Shown: positions 54,747 to 64,000 of the stretch, piece by piece
Numbering within the stretch: position 1 is the stretch's first letter
How the letters are laid out: the number at the start of each line of letters is the position of its first letter
Notes under the pieces: generated by a model
Told to the model about the DNA's origin: nothing
What the model saw: the letters and a program-made list of their open reading frames with translations, nothing else
Database searches by the model: none
Assembly (NCBI RefSeq): GCF_038002765.1
Contig: NZ_JBBODE010000001.1
Span: 992,001 to 1,056,000 of the forward strand
Direction of reading: 5' to 3'
Length of the DNA stretch: 64,000 nucleotides
Origin: Peribacillus sp. FSL H8-0477
GTDB lineage: Bacteria > Bacillota > Bacilli > Bacillales > DSM-1321
Program-made: the position numbers and the translations under genes

Positions 54747-56801
54747 AGTTTTTTCAAGATTATATTTTTCCATTTTATAATACAGGTTTCGAATCGAAAT
54801 TCCCAGAAATTCAGCCGTTTTCGTTTTATTTTGCTTATTTTTTTGCAGTGCCTCTTTAATTAGGCCGCATTCATAACGCTCCACCATAGAAGCTAATGGG
54901 GCGCTTGTCTTCCTTATTTCAGGATTATCCTCTGTTAAGGAATCCGAAGAGTCTAAGAAATCTGGTATGTATTTCTCATCCATTATTATTTCACTTTGTT
55001 TCATAAAAATAATGGCTCGACCTAATATATTCTCAAGCTCACGCACATTGCCCGGCCATTCAGAATGTTTCAATCGAGAAAGAGCACCTTCTGTAATCCC
55101 TTCGATATTCCGTCCATACTCCAAATTTATTTTTCGGATAAGGTGCATCGCCAATTCTTCAATATCTTCCTTCCGTTTTCGAAGAGGAGCAATATAGATT
55201 GGCATACGATTTAAACGAAAATATAGGTCTTCACGAAATCCTCCGCTTGCTATCTCCTTCTCTAAATTACTGTTCGTGGCTGCGATGACACGCACATTGA
55301 TTGAGATAGGCTTCGTGCCGCCGACCCGGACAATTTCTGATTCTTGAAGGACTCTTAACAGCTTGGCTTGGAGAGAAGGAGCCAATTCACCAATTTCATC
55401 AAGAAAGATACTGCCATTATCAGCTTCTTCAAAAAGTCCCTTTTTTCCTCCGCGCTTAGCTCCAGAAAATGCTCCTTCATCGTAACCAAACAATTCACTT
55501 TCAAGCAAGGATTCGGATATAGCCGCACAATTCACACGGACAAATTTATTGTATTTCCGCTCACTGGCATTGTGTATGGCGTGAGCAAATAGTTCTTTAC
55601 CTGTTCCTGACTCGCCACGGAGCAAAACCGTTACAGGTGTTCGTGCACTTAACTTTGCCTGTTCAATCGGCAGCTGCATTTCTTCAGATTGACCAATGAT
55701 ATCTTCGAAGGTATATTTCGCTTCAAGCGTTCGAATGATCTGCCGAGCCCGATTTAATTCTTGATTCAATTGACGAATTTCAGAAACATCATGAATGACT
55801 CCCACACTGCCCTTGACATGACCATCAACAATAATTGGTGCCACGTTTACAATCACTTCTTTACGTTTTTGGCCGATTTTCATATTCGTTCCCCGTACAG
55901 CTCTTCTTGTTTGGAGGACTTGCATATGCATACTATCCCCTTGATAAATATCTGCATCAGCTGGTTTCCCAATCACTTCTTCATTCGTCAACCCCGTAAG
56001 CCTCGTATATGCACGATTAATCAGCATCCCACGGCCCTGCTCGTCCACGACTGAAATGGCGTCATCACTTGATTGAATAATGGCTTCAAGCATCGTTTGA
56101 ATTTCCTTCAAGTCGGTAATCTGTTCCGCTAAATCAACAACCTCCGTAATATCTTTAAAAACCGCAATCGCCCCGATTGCCTCATTTGATTTATTAAGCA
56201 ATGGGATTCTTGTCGTAATAATTTTCATGCCGCTTTTTAACACATGCTCTTGATTAATTTCCCTGCGTTTTGATTGTAAAACTACAGGAAGCCTGGTATT
56301 AGGAATAATCGTCTTAATCGGTTTACCAAGCACATCGATTCTTCTTTCGCCTGTCATTCGTTCCGCACTGTCATTGAAAAGAATAATATTTCCCTGTCTA
56401 TCTATAACAATCATACCATCATTTGCTGTATTAAAAATTAATTCGTGCTTCGTAGCTTCGTTTTCAAGTCTATGTATTAACTCTTTCTTTTCATTAAATA
56501 ACTGGGCAATAAGATAAGCGAGACTACCCGGAATGATAAGTGCCTTCCCACTGAAGACATGCACAATTTCTTTAAATACCCCTTTATTTTTTGTCGCTTC
56601 AATAATGACATCTACCGATGAAGGGTCTATGCCTCGCCAGTCCGTTTTTGTAGGTATTCCTAATTTTCGGGCTAATCGGATGCCTTCTGCCGTAATTTGT
56701 AAATCAATGACCCAAGACACAGTGAATTTGCCGCTTTCAAGCAAGAGATTTAAAATGGCACTTCCCCTTTTTCCAGCACCAACAATCATGACTGTCTGCA
56801 A
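54735..56801 (-). CDS. bkdR: Sigma-54-dependent activator BkdR
   Basis: 688 residues. An N-terminal Rossmann-like segment ([17 protein letters not shown]) precedes two PAS domains (about 125-230 and 245-350). The AAA+ domain follows with Walker A GESGTGKE near 400, the sigma-54 loop GAFSGA (consensus GAFTGA) and Walker [13 protein letters not shown]-terminal Fis-type helix-turn-helix comes last ([19 protein letters not shown]). The TTG start at 56801 has GGAGG 7 nt upstream. It activates the adjacent bkd promoter in response to branched-chain signals. Confidence 0.93.
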   Translation of the reverse strand: MQTVMIVGAGKRGSAILNLLLESGKFTVSWVIDLQITAEGIRLARKLGIPTKTDWRGIDPSSVDVIIEATKNKGVFKEIVHVFSGKALIIPGSLAYLIAQLFNEKKELIHRLENEATKHELIFNTANDGMIVIDRQGNIILFNDSAERMTGERRIDVLGKPIKTIIPNTRLPVVLQSKRREINQEHVLKSGMKIITTRIPLLNKSNEAIGAIAVFKDITEVVDLAEQITDLKEIQTMLEAIIQSSDDAISVVDEQGRGMLINRAYTRLTGLTNEEVIGKPADADIYQGDSMHMQVLQTRRAVRGTNMKIGQKRKEVIVNVAPIIVDGHVKGSVGVIHDVSEIRQLNQELNRARQIIRTLEAKYTFEDIIGQSEEMQLPIEQAKLSARTPVTVLLRGESGTGKELFAHAIHNASERKYNKFVRVNCAAISESLLESELFGYDEGAFSGAKRGGKKGLFEEADNGSIFLDEIGELAPSLQAKLLRVLQESEIVRVGGTKPISINVRVIAATNSNLEKEIASGGFREDLYFRLNRMPIYIAPLRKRKEDIEELAMHLIRKINLEYGRNIEGITEGALSRLKHSEWPGNVRELENILGRAIIFMKQSEIIMDEKYIPDFLDSSDSLTEDNPEIRKTSAPLASMVERYECGLIKEALQKNKQNKTKTAEFLGISIRNLYYKMEKYNLEKTGMQ

Positions 56802-56953
56802 TCAACTTCCTCCCTGCCGTGTTAAACATATCCCTGAATAATATGCAAAATTTTCTTATTTCTCTTCATCTTAAACAACTATAGACAGCTTGACAAATTT
56901 TTAATATACCTTATCATTTTGAGAAGGAATTCTTTTTCAGAAGGGAAACAATT

Positions 56954-57205
56954 ATGAGACGGCTGATGGCATTTTTAATCCTCTTCATTCCCGGAGCTTT
57001 CGCGGCATATGGAATCAAAATAATGAGGGATATGGTATTTGGTATAAAACTTTCTCCATACCCTTTTCTTTGGCTGCAATTTCTTGTGGGTCTTATTTTA
57101 ATGATTGGCGGCATTGGTTTTATCGCCGGATTCGTACTACATCGTGACCGAAAGAAAAATAAAGTCCAGTCCCGTTTTAGCCAATCCATTGAGAAAAAAC
57201 AATAA
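56954..57205 (+). CDS. yqzF: YqzF-like small membrane protein (DUF2627)
   Basis: 83 residues with two transmembrane helices (residues 3-24, MAFLILFIPGAFAAYGIKIM, and 38-62) and a basic tail. MRDMVFG and YPFLWLQFL are typical of DUF2627. Its location next to bkdR and yqiK agrees with B. subtilis yqzF. Function unknown. Confidence 0.8.
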   Translation: MRRLMAFLILFIPGAFAAYGIKIMRDMVFGIKLSPYPFLWLQFLVGLILMIGGIGFIAGFVLHRDRKKNKVQSRFSQSIEKKQ

Positions 57206-57222
57206 CCGTTTTTTTCTGTAAC

Positions 57223-57257
57223 AAAAACCCGTCCAAAGTTCATTGGCCGGGTTTTTA
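57223..57257. terminator. Bidirectional terminator between yqzF and yqiK
   Basis: AAAACCCG / CGGGTTTT with a central CCAA/TTGG pairing and T-runs on both strands. Confidence 0.75.
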
Positions 57258-57261
57258 GTCA

Positions 57262-57993
57262 TTATTTACTCCTATTTAATTCCCTAATCCTCACCGCTCG
57301 TTCAGGAAAGTCAGTGATGATGGCACTGCAATTGATACTCAACAGTCTTTTAACTTCTTCTTCCCCATTAATGGTGTAGGGTCTTACCTGAATTCCATAG
57401 GCCATTGCATCAATAATTAACGCATCTGGTACGGCATGAATGGAAGGATGCATTCCTCTAGAACCTATTGAGCTGGCATATATCCAGGGCATATAGATTC
57501 CGTCTCGATACAAAGGAGCTGTTTCAATTTCAGGAGCAAGACGCCAAGCATAGACGAGAGAGTAGTGGTTGAAAGACGAAAGAATGACCCGCTTCTCTAA
57601 TCCATATCCTCTGACAAGCTGAATAACTTTTTCCTCAAGTCCTGGATAAAGAATAACCCCATTTTTAAGTTCAATATTACACAATAAATCGGTGTGCTGG
57701 ATCCATTCGAATACCTCCTGGAGGCTTGGAATAGGCGTTCTCTTGCCTAGTTTTCCAAACTTGTAACCTGCATTCAGCTTCTTCATCTCTTCCATGGTTT
57801 GATCCTTAACAAATCCATTTCCATTTGTCGTTCTGTTCAGCGTTTCATCATGTATGACTACTGGAATTCCATCTTTAGAAAGCTGAACATCAAGCTCAAT
57901 TCCATCCGCGCCGCTTCGTTTTGCCTCAATGAATGCGACCATTGTATTTTCTGGATAGGTTCCTGCTGCTCCTCGATGAGCGAATATTTTCAT
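57262..57993 (-). CDS. yqiK: Glycerophosphodiester phosphodiesterase (YqiK)
   Basis: 243-residue GDPD TIM barrel. The catalytic His pair is in FAHRGAAGTYPENT (His near 5) and VVIHDETLNRTT (His near 47), and the metal ligands in ADGIELDVQLSKDG. It hydrolyses glycerophosphodiesters to glycerol-3-phosphate and an alcohol. No signal peptide is visible, so it is likely cytosolic. Confidence 0.92.
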   Translation of the reverse strand: MKIFAHRGAAGTYPENTMVAFIEAKRSGADGIELDVQLSKDGIPVVIHDETLNRTTNGNGFVKDQTMEEMKKLNAGYKFGKLGKRTPIPSLQEVFEWIQHTDLLCNIELKNGVILYPGLEEKVIQLVRGYGLEKRVILSSFNHYSLVYAWRLAPEIETAPLYRDGIYMPWIYASSIGSRGMHPSIHAVPDALIIDAMAYGIQVRPYTINGEEEVKRLLSINCSAIITDFPERAVRIRELNRSK

Positions 57994-58069
57994 TGTACAC
58001 CCGCTCCTTAAGATAATAACGTTCAGTTATATCTATGAAGGAACAGCTCGCTTTATCTACTTTACTTAT

Positions 58070-59647
58070 TTACTCGAAGTGCATATTATTATTCTCTGCA
58101 AAGAAAGTCCCTTTTGTCGATTCTTTGATATTTTTTTGCAGGCTTTTAATTTCCAAACAGGTATCTGGAAACGCCATTTGTCCTATGGTCACTTCTCCAT
58201 CTCCTTTGATTTCAAGCATATCCATTAGATAACGGCGCTTCTCATCATGTTGGAAAATCGTAACCATTATTTGATCATAGGTTTTTTTTACTTGTTCATA
58301 TTGAAACTTTTGATGAACATTTGTCTCGCCCTCAATTGAATCAAAAATTTCTATTTTCTGCTTCAACTGCTCCATCTTAAGTATATTGGCTTTGTATTCT
58401 AATAACGTTTCTTTTAAATCCTTTTCAACCTTTTTTCGATCAAACCCTGCAACCTGGATGATTGTCTTTCGTTCAAGCCGGTTCCCGACTATAGCCGCTT
58501 TTACTTTTCCACGGGCTTCTATTACCCCGCCAATTAACTTCCCGTTCTTTTCATCCGCGATAATATGATTAGCCTTTACATGACTGCCTAACGCATAATA
58601 TCCAATATGTATCGTTCCTAAAGCTTCAAGAAAACATTCATTCGCATGTTTAACATAAATGTTTTTTCCAGCCTTCACTACGGATTTTCCTTTACCAAAG
58701 ATACCGCCTCGAATATAAATATCACCCGTAACCGATTCAATTCTGTCACAATGACTGATTCCGTGTTCACTTTCAATGGCAACATCTTTTGTTGCTTTCA
58801 CAGAATAATTTTCACAAACGGATCCATTAATGGTAATGCTTCCATTAAATTCAATATTACCTGTTTCAACACCCACATCACCATTAATGATCAAATGATC
58901 GCCAACCTGTATTTTCCCGCCAGGCGTTTCGACTACACCATCCCTTAAAGCCCGAAGAACAACTTTCCCATTCTCTTCACACGCTTCAACAGTCTTCTGA
59001 TCAAATACTAACTTTTTATTTTTCCCATTTTTTTGGACGACATATTCACCAGTAATGGTTTTCCCCGGTGTTCCCTTCGTTGCTGGAATTTTTTCACCCA
59101 GCCAATCCCCCATTTTTACTTCATCTAAAAAATTTAAATCATAATAGTCTGCTTTTCCATCTTCCCTGATTGTAGGTTTTCGAACAGAGCGTTTAAAATA
59201 AGTAATAACCGCATCTTGTCCATGAACGGGCTCTATTCCCTTTGCAATCAAAATTTCCTTGTTAACAGCCATTTGACCGGAAAGGATGTCCATCATGATT
59301 CCTTCCTTGACTGAATGATTATGTAAACAGTTTATAATTTCCGAAGTGAAATAGGTACGTTCGTTTCTAAGAGCTTCTTCCGTACAATTTAACGTAATAA
59401 ACGCTGCCATTTTATCCACAGCAACTGTACATTCTATTTCTGGTTTAAAATCACCAATATGTACCTTCTCACCATGACCAGAAGTAATGGCCGTTCTTAA
59501 TTCTTTAAATCGATTCAAATTAATGCGCGGGTGTTTAGAGATTAGTTCATTGAAGGTAAGTAAGGAGAATCCCTTTTGGTACATAGTTATGTATAACGCA
59601 TGATCTAATTCTTCTAGTAAAAAATACTCATTCTTTTCAATTTCCAT
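58070..59647 (-). CDS. FapA/DUF342 family protein
   Basis: 525 residues. An N-terminal variable part (1-170) is followed by the FapA core, a long beta-helix rich in G, N and V (GDWLGEKIPATKGTPGKTITGEYV, then VEVGNIEFNGSITINGSVCENYSVKAT). A C-terminal coiled coil comes last (residues 415-480, VEKDLKETLLEYKANILKMEQLKQK). The family is conserved in Firmicutes; flagellar or surface roles have been proposed for some members, none proven here. AAAGGAA precedes the ATG. Confidence 0.82.
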   Translation of the reverse strand: MEIEKNEYFLLEELDHALYITMYQKGFSLLTFNELISKHPRINLNRFKELRTAITSGHGEKVHIGDFKPEIECTVAVDKMAAFITLNCTEEALRNERTYFTSEIINCLHNHSVKEGIMMDILSGQMAVNKEILIAKGIEPVHGQDAVITYFKRSVRKPTIREDGKADYYDLNFLDEVKMGDWLGEKIPATKGTPGKTITGEYVVQKNGKNKKLVFDQKTVEACEENGKVVLRALRDGVVETPGGKIQVGDHLIINGDVGVETGNIEFNGSITINGSVCENYSVKATKDVAIESEHGISHCDRIESVTGDIYIRGGIFGKGKSVVKAGKNIYVKHANECFLEALGTIHIGYYALGSHVKANHIIADEKNGKLIGGVIEARGKVKAAIVGNRLERKTIIQVAGFDRKKVEKDLKETLLEYKANILKMEQLKQKIEIFDSIEGETNVHQKFQYEQVKKTYDQIMVTIFQHDEKRRYLMDMLEIKGDGEVTIGQMAFPDTCLEIKSLQKNIKESTKGTFFAENNNMHFE

Positions 59648-59740
59648 AAATGATTCCTTTCTACCATTTTATATTACTATCTTACCATATAAAGGAGAAT
59701 CGATTAGGTAAATCAAAGAATATTTTGACAGATTACACAC

Positions 59741-59767
59741 AAAAAAAGCCAACAACTAAGTTGACTT
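59741..59767 (-). terminator. Terminator of spo0A
   Basis: AAGTCAAC / GTTGGCTT arms with a 6-nt loop, then seven T on the minus strand. Confidence 0.8.
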
Positions 59768-59847
59768 CTACCGTCCCGCTGAGAATAATTCACGTTCATT
59801 GGTCCATCTAAGGAAAATGGATTATAAAATGTCTGTACTAAAGTTAT

Positions 59848-60636
59848 TTAAGAAGCCTTATGCTCGAGGCGCAGCTTGTCAGCGACCATAGCAATAAACT
59901 CTGAATTAGTAGGTTTTGCTTTCGTCATGGACACAGTATATCCGAATAACGTTGAAATGGATTCTATATTCCCACGGCTCCACGCCACTTCGATTGCATG
60001 ACGGATAGCCCGTTCTACACGGCTTGCTGTTGTGTTATATTTCTTAGCGATATCAGGATAAAGAACTTTCGTAATCGATCCAAGTAATTCAATATCGTTA
60101 TAGACCATGGATATAGCTTCTCGCAAATATAGATACCCTTTGATATGAGCTGGAACCCCGATTTCATGAATGATGCTCGTTATACTTGCATCAAGATTCT
60201 TGGGTTTTTGTTCTACTGGACTGCGATAATTAAAGTGGGAGGATTTTTTTAACATGGATTCTCTGCCGCTGACTTGACGGATATGTCCAGCCAGGTTTTC
60301 CATATCAAATGGCTTCAAAATAAAATAAGATGCGCCTAAATCAACAGCCTTTTTGGTTACATCTTCTTGACCAAAAGCAGTAAGCATAATTACACTTGGC
60401 ATTTTATTGCGTCTCTGATCACGTAATTTCTCAAGAACTGCCAGCCCATCTAAATGAGGCATAATAATGTCCAAAATCAAGATATCGGGTTCGATTGATT
60501 CCAATAAACTCAAACAATCTTGTCCGTTATGCGCAACCCCAATTACTTCCATATCTTCTTTGGCTGAAATATACTCTTCCAATAACGAGACGAGCTCTCT
60601 GTTGTCATCTACAACACACACCTTAATTTTATCCAC
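59848..60636 (-). CDS. spo0A: Sporulation master response regulator Spo0A
   Basis: 262 residues from a GTG at 60636 (AGGAGG 9 nt upstream), the same kind of start as in B. subtilis. The receiver domain has D10/D11, the phosphoacceptor D56 in [11 protein letters not shown] and the conserved Lys in [10 protein letters not shown]. After a variable hinge (residues 125-150), the Spo0A DNA-binding domain (about 155-262; [25 protein letters not shown], the recognition helix region [17 protein letters not shown], the SigA-contact tail) is almost invariant. It controls entry into sporulation. Confidence 0.97.
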   Translation of the reverse strand: MDKIKVCVVDDNRELVSLLEEYISAKEDMEVIGVAHNGQDCLSLLESIEPDILILDIIMPHLDGLAVLEKLRDQRRNKMPSVIMLTAFGQEDVTKKAVDLGASYFILKPFDMENLAGHIRQVSGRESMLKKSSHFNYRSPVEQKPKNLDASITSIIHEIGVPAHIKGYLYLREAISMVYNDIELLGSITKVLYPDIAKKYNTTASRVERAIRHAIEVAWSRGNIESISTLFGYTVSMTKAKPTNSEFIAMVADKLRLEHKAS

Positions 60637-60706
60637 GTTAAAATTCCTCCTCAACTACAATTGGTCATTTTTTCTAATTATCTTTATAATCATTGTAATT
60701 GAACTT

Positions 60707-60823
60707 TTCGACAATGAAAACTATATTCCCTTTATTTTAGGTTAAATTATAGAAAATCTTTATTTTTCTCGTGTTCTCTCTAGTTTTCGACGTTATTCGC
60801 TCTAACCAGTTATTTTTGTCGAA
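60707..60823. promoter_or_regulatory. 0A boxes upstream of spo0A
   Basis: TGTCGAA occurs at 60707-60713 on the minus strand and at 60817-60823 on the plus strand; a one-mismatch CGTCGAA is near 60786. A SigH-like -10 (AGGGAATAT) lies on the minus strand near 60730, but no good -35 was found. The 310-nt gene-free stretch between spo0A and spoIVB holds only these sites and the spoIVB terminator. Confidence 0.6.
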
Positions 60824-60910
60824 TAATTCTTATTACCGTATATTAACACATAACAAGTGATAATGTGAAATTTCTCTATAAGTAAGAGTCTGAATAGTAA
60901 GTAAAGTGAA

Positions 60911-60941
60911 AAAAGGCTGCCGATAATTCTCGGCAGCCTTT
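60911..60941 (-). terminator. Terminator of spoIVB
   Basis: AAAGGCTGCCGA / TCGGCAGCCTTT with a short loop, followed by TTTTCACTT on the minus strand. It is nearly identical to the hairpin at 13985. Confidence 0.85.
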
Positions 60942-60946
60942 GGGTA

Positions 60947-62245
60947 TTAACTTGCTTTTGACGGATTCTTTGCTTTTTCATATATATCGATACCCGCATC
61001 ATTGAGCATCCATTCAATATGAACTCCATATCCGCTCGTTGGATCGTTAACAAACACATGGGTTACTGCACCAATGAGCTTCCCATTCTGGATAATCGGA
61101 CTGCCGCTCATACCTTGAACAATTCCGCCTGTTTTAGCCAGAAGCTCTTTATCGGTGACCTTGATAACCATTCCTTTAATGGCCGGAAACTTTTGAGGGA
61201 TGGTACTCACAATTTCAATATCATATTCCTCTACAGTCGATCCATCTACAACCGTTAAGATCTTTGCAGGGCCTTCCTTCACTTCATGTGAAAGTGAAAT
61301 GGGGAGTGGTTTATTTGTTGTCAATTTTTCATCACTTTTCCCATTCATTTTTCCAAAGATGCCAAATGGGCTATTTCGATTAATGGTTCCAATTACTTCG
61401 CGATCAGGAGAAAATCGAGCGAGTTTCTCGCCAGGCTCACCGTTGCTTCCTTTTTCTATGGAAGTCACTGTAGAACGGACGATTTCTCCATCCTTTACAA
61501 TGATTGGTTTCTTCGTATCCATATCCGAAATCACATGCCCGAGTGCACCATATTTTTTTGAATCAGGGTGATAAAAAGTCATGGTGCCAATTCCTGCTGC
61601 CGAATCCCGGATATATAAACCGAGCTTGAAGCTGCCTTCATTTTTATCTTTCAGAGGCTTAAGTGTTGTATCAATGGTCTCGTTTTCTCGGTTAATAACA
61701 AGTTGCAGCGGCTTACCGCTTTCACCGGCTTGCTGAACAAATGGAGTCACATCTGACATTTTCTTTATTACCTGTCCATTAATCTTCGTAATAATATCTC
61801 CAACCTCTACCTTGGCACTTTCACCAGGTGATCTTTTCCCTTCTTTGGTATCAACCAGGTGATGACCCACTACAAGTACTCCTAGTGTATTCAGTTTGAC
61901 GCCAATTGATTGTCCTCCGGGAATAACCTTAAAATTCTTTAAAACCTGTACATCAACCTTTTTTATTGGAAAACCCGCTACATCAAATAATACTTGATTT
62001 TTCCCAGGCTTCTCTCCACCTACAGTTAAAGCTGAATTTTCATTTTGGATAGATATGCTATTATCTGGAGAAAATACAGTTGCAGAAACGGGCAATGCCT
62101 TAGAAAACGTATAGTGATCCCCTTCGAAAAGTACAACTTTTCTGGGAATAGTCATAAATTCACGGAATGGCTGATATAACCCAAGTGTTAGTAGCGAAAT
62201 AAGGAGAATTCCACCGATGATTTTTCTAATCCATTCTTTTTTCAA
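60947..62245 (-). CDS. spoIVB: SpoIVB serine peptidase
   Basis: 432 residues. An N-terminal transmembrane anchor (residues 7-25), a PDZ domain (about 105-195, [19 protein letters not shown]) and an S55 chymotrypsin-like domain are visible. Catalytic residues fit His in ALGHVISD and Ser in [22 protein letters not shown]. SpoIVB is secreted from the forespore and cleaves SpoIVFA to trigger SigK activation. The start is a TTG preceded by AGGAGG. Confidence 0.95.
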   Translation of the reverse strand: MKKEWIRKIIGGILLISLLTLGLYQPFREFMTIPRKVVLFEGDHYTFSKALPVSATVFSPDNSISIQNENSALTVGGEKPGKNQVLFDVAGFPIKKVDVQVLKNFKVIPGGQSIGVKLNTLGVLVVGHHLVDTKEGKRSPGESAKVEVGDIITKINGQVIKKMSDVTPFVQQAGESGKPLQLVINRENETIDTTLKPLKDKNEGSFKLGLYIRDSAAGIGTMTFYHPDSKKYGALGHVISDMDTKKPIIVKDGEIVRSTVTSIEKGSNGEPGEKLARFSPDREVIGTINRNSPFGIFGKMNGKSDEKLTTNKPLPISLSHEVKEGPAKILTVVDGSTVEEYDIEIVSTIPQKFPAIKGMVIKVTDKELLAKTGGIVQGMSGSPIIQNGKLIGAVTHVFVNDPTSGYGVHIEWMLNDAGIDIYEKAKNPSKAS

Positions 62246-62330
62246 GCTGTTTTCTCTCCTCCTCGCGATATAAATGGCTACCCCTTTAATTTTGCCTTTG
62301 CAGCAGTCATTTATAACCCAAGGATAAAAT

Positions 62331-62357
62331 AAAAGCTATCCGTTTTTGGATAGCTTT
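62331..62357 (-). terminator. Terminator of recN
   Basis: AAAGCTATCC / GGATAGCTTT with a 6-nt loop; T-run on the minus strand. Confidence 0.8.
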
Positions 62358-62410
62358 ACATTGTTTATAAAATTCAATTATGATTTCTGTTGGTGCTTAT
62401 AGGACTAAGC

Positions 62411-64000
62411 CTATTTAACATACTTTTTTTGATCTGCCTGAAGGATTAATTCACGAGCATGTTCCTTCGTCAAGTTGGTAATTTCGACTCCAGAAATCAT
62501 GCGGCCGATTTCTTTAATTTTATCCTCTTCATTCAAAGATTTTACAGAGGTATTTGTCCGGCCATCTTTAATATTTTTAGCAATAAACAGGTGAATATCA
62601 GCCATTGCCGCAACCTGAGGCAAGTGGGAAATACACAACACTTGTGAGCCTGAAGCAACTTGATGAATTTTTTCTGCTATGGCTTGGGCTACTCTTCCAC
62701 TGACTCCAGTATCGACTTCATCAAAAATAATGGAAGTAATTCCTTGATGTTTGGAGAAAATGCTTTTGAGAGCAAGCATAATTCGCGACAATTCACCGCC
62801 AGAGGCAATTTTTGATAGTGGTTTTAACGGTTCACCGGGATTCGTTGACAAATAAAATTCCATACTGTCAAGACCGTTTTTCCCCACTTCGTCCGCGTCT
62901 GTAAAGGTAAATGCTGTTTTATGGAAATGTGCTTCAAAAATCGTTTTTTCCATATACAGCTCTTGTAACTCCTTCTGAATATGATCAGTAAGCTGTTTAG
63001 CATATGTTTGTCGAAGTTCAGATAAATTCTTCGCTTCTACAAGTAAATCAGCTCGTATAGATTTAATTTGAGCTTCCAGTTTAACGATATGCGTTTCACG
63101 GTTTTGCAAGGTTTCAATTTCCTCTTCAATCATCGAACCATACTCAACGATTTCTTCAATGGTTTTCCCATATTTACGTTTGAGCTGATTAATTTCATTT
63201 AAACGGCTTTCAATCAAATCGAGCCGCTCTGGATCATATTCGAGGGAATCCAATTGATCACGAATTAAGGAGACTGCGTCTTCAATAATAAAATAGCTGT
63301 TGGAAATGGATTCAGAAATCCCTTTTGTCGATTCATCAAGCTCAGCTGCTTCTTCAAGGTTATTCATTGCCAGAGACAACCAGTCTAACCCGCGCTGCTC
63401 CCCAGTTAAAGACTGATAACCGGTTTGCAAGGACTCATGCAGCCGTTCAAAGTTATTAATTTTCTTTTTTTCTTCAGTCAAGCTGTCATCTTCGCCCAGC
63501 ACCAGTTCAGCGCTTTCGATTTCATCATGCTGAAACTGAATCAAATCGAGTCGATGAACCATTTGCTGTTCATTTTGACTCAATTTCTTTAATTGCTTAA
63601 CTGCATAATCATAGTCTTTGTACAGTCGTTGATACTCGGATATCGCTTGTACAATTTTCTCTCCGCCAAATTGATCCAGCAGCGGCAAATGAAGTCGTTC
63701 ATCCATCAGCTCCTGATGTTCATGCTGTCCATGAATATCAATAAGCGTTCGACCGATTTCCCTAAGTATAGCAATCGTCACAAGCTTTCCATTCACCCGA
63801 CAAGCGCTCTTTCCACTTAAAGCAATATCACGACGTAAAACGACCATCCCATCCGTAATATCAATGCCTATTTCCTGCATTTTTTCAAATACGGGATGTT
63901 TTTCTTCGTCAATAATAAATAACCCTTCAATTTCAGCCTTTGATTCTCCGTGTCTGATGAACTCTGCCGATCCACGACCGCCAACCAATAGGTGAATCGC
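62411..64000 (-). CDS. recN: DNA repair ATPase RecN (N-terminal end beyond window)
   Basis: 529 codons visible; the first roughly 45 residues, including the Walker A site, lie past the right edge. Present are LLVGGRGSAEFIRHG, the Q-loop-like GQHEHQELMDERLH, a long coiled coil (about 130-330), the signature KIASGGELSRIMLALK and Walker B IIFDEVDTGVSG. RecN is an SMC-like protein recruited early to double-strand breaks. The gene precedes spoIVB in the same direction, as in B. subtilis. Confidence 0.95.
   Translation of the reverse strand, partial: AIHLLVGGRGSAEFIRHGESKAEIEGLFIIDEEKHPVFEKMQEIGIDITDGMVVLRRDIALSGKSACRVNGKLVTIAILREIGRTLIDIHGQHEHQELMDERLHLPLLDQFGGEKIVQAISEYQRLYKDYDYAVKQLKKLSQNEQQMVHRLDLIQFQHDEIESAELVLGEDDSLTEEKKKINNFERLHESLQTGYQSLTGEQRGLDWLSLAMNNLEEAAELDESTKGISESISNSYFIIEDAVSLIRDQLDSLEYDPERLDLIESRLNEINQLKRKYGKTIEEIVEYGSMIEEEIETLQNRETHIVKLEAQIKSIRADLLVEAKNLSELRQTYAKQLTDHIQKELQELYMEKTIFEAHFHKTAFTFTDADEVGKNGLDSMEFYLSTNPGEPLKPLSKIASGGELSRIMLALKSIFSKHQGITSIIFDEVDTGVSGRVAQAIAEKIHQVASGSQVLCISHLPQVAAMADIHLFIAKNIKDGRTNTSVKSLNEEDKIKEIGRMISGVEITNLTKEHARELILQADQKKYVK

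Overview
The window looks like the chromosome of a low-GC, endospore-forming Bacillaceae bacterium. From the right edge to about position 8500 the gene order follows the Bacillus subtilis spo0A-yqk segment: recN, spoIVB, spo0A, yqiK, yqzF, bkd operon, brxB, artPQM, yqjA, yqjC/D/E, dinB, gndA, zwf, rnz, yqjM, proI, yqjP/Q, yqjW/X, yqkB/D/E/F. Spo0A, SpoIVB and RacA mark it as a spore former. Strong AGGAGG-type ribosome sites and frequent TTG and GTG starts fit Bacillus. No rRNA, tRNA, insertion sequence, prophage or CRISPR array was seen.

Region 1-8400 is accessory. A two-component system (YesM/YesN type) precedes an ABC importer with an AfuA/FbpA-like binding lipoprotein, an ATPase and a fused double permease, then a second binding protein cut by the left edge. 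The layout resembles HptRSA/AfuABC organophosphate sensing and uptake more than iron uptake. A secreted endonuclease/phosphatase-family protein lies upstream, and its reading frame runs through its own terminator.

Region 8500-28900 holds yqkF, yqkE, yqkD, yqkB, a LexA-boxed Y-family polymerase with its YolD partner, a WalR-boxed cell-wall endopeptidase, an ECF sigma/anti-sigma pair with its own ECF-type promoter, a DUF3221 lipoprotein, yqjQ/yqjP, proI with a terminator-bearing leader, yqjM, Mn catalase, racA, a COG2984/4120/1101 ABC transporter, a squalene-synthase-like protein with an altered second Asp motif, rnz and zwf.

Region 28880-30640 is the oddest part. It has three small ORFs around a gene-free 1.2 kb containing a 278-bp tandem repeat (2.5 copies). 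Each copy carries five CATTCGGCCC-like units spaced exactly or nearly 21 bp apart.

Region 30700-42770 carries gndA, dinB, a lone CheW, yqjE, the propionyl-CoA carboxylase-type beta subunit, methylmalonyl-CoA epimerase, a 31-residue Prli42-like peptide, a RibD/DHFR-like protein, an L,D-transpeptidase, yqjA, artPQM and brxB.

Region 42960-56800 is a branched-chain amino acid catabolic block. BkdR (sigma-54 activator) lies next to a consensus sigma-54 promoter that drives bcd-lpdV-bkdAA-bkdAB-bkdB, followed by mutA-mutB-meaB. The ptb and buk genes found in the B. subtilis bkd operon are absent. With the epimerase and carboxyltransferase, the block can carry isoleucine and valine carbon through propionyl- and methylmalonyl-CoA to succinyl-CoA. 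The mutA leader contains an 11-bp inverted repeat that would cover its ribosome site. The right end (56950-64000) holds yqzF, yqiK, a FapA/DUF342 protein, spo0A, spoIVB and a 5'-truncated recN.
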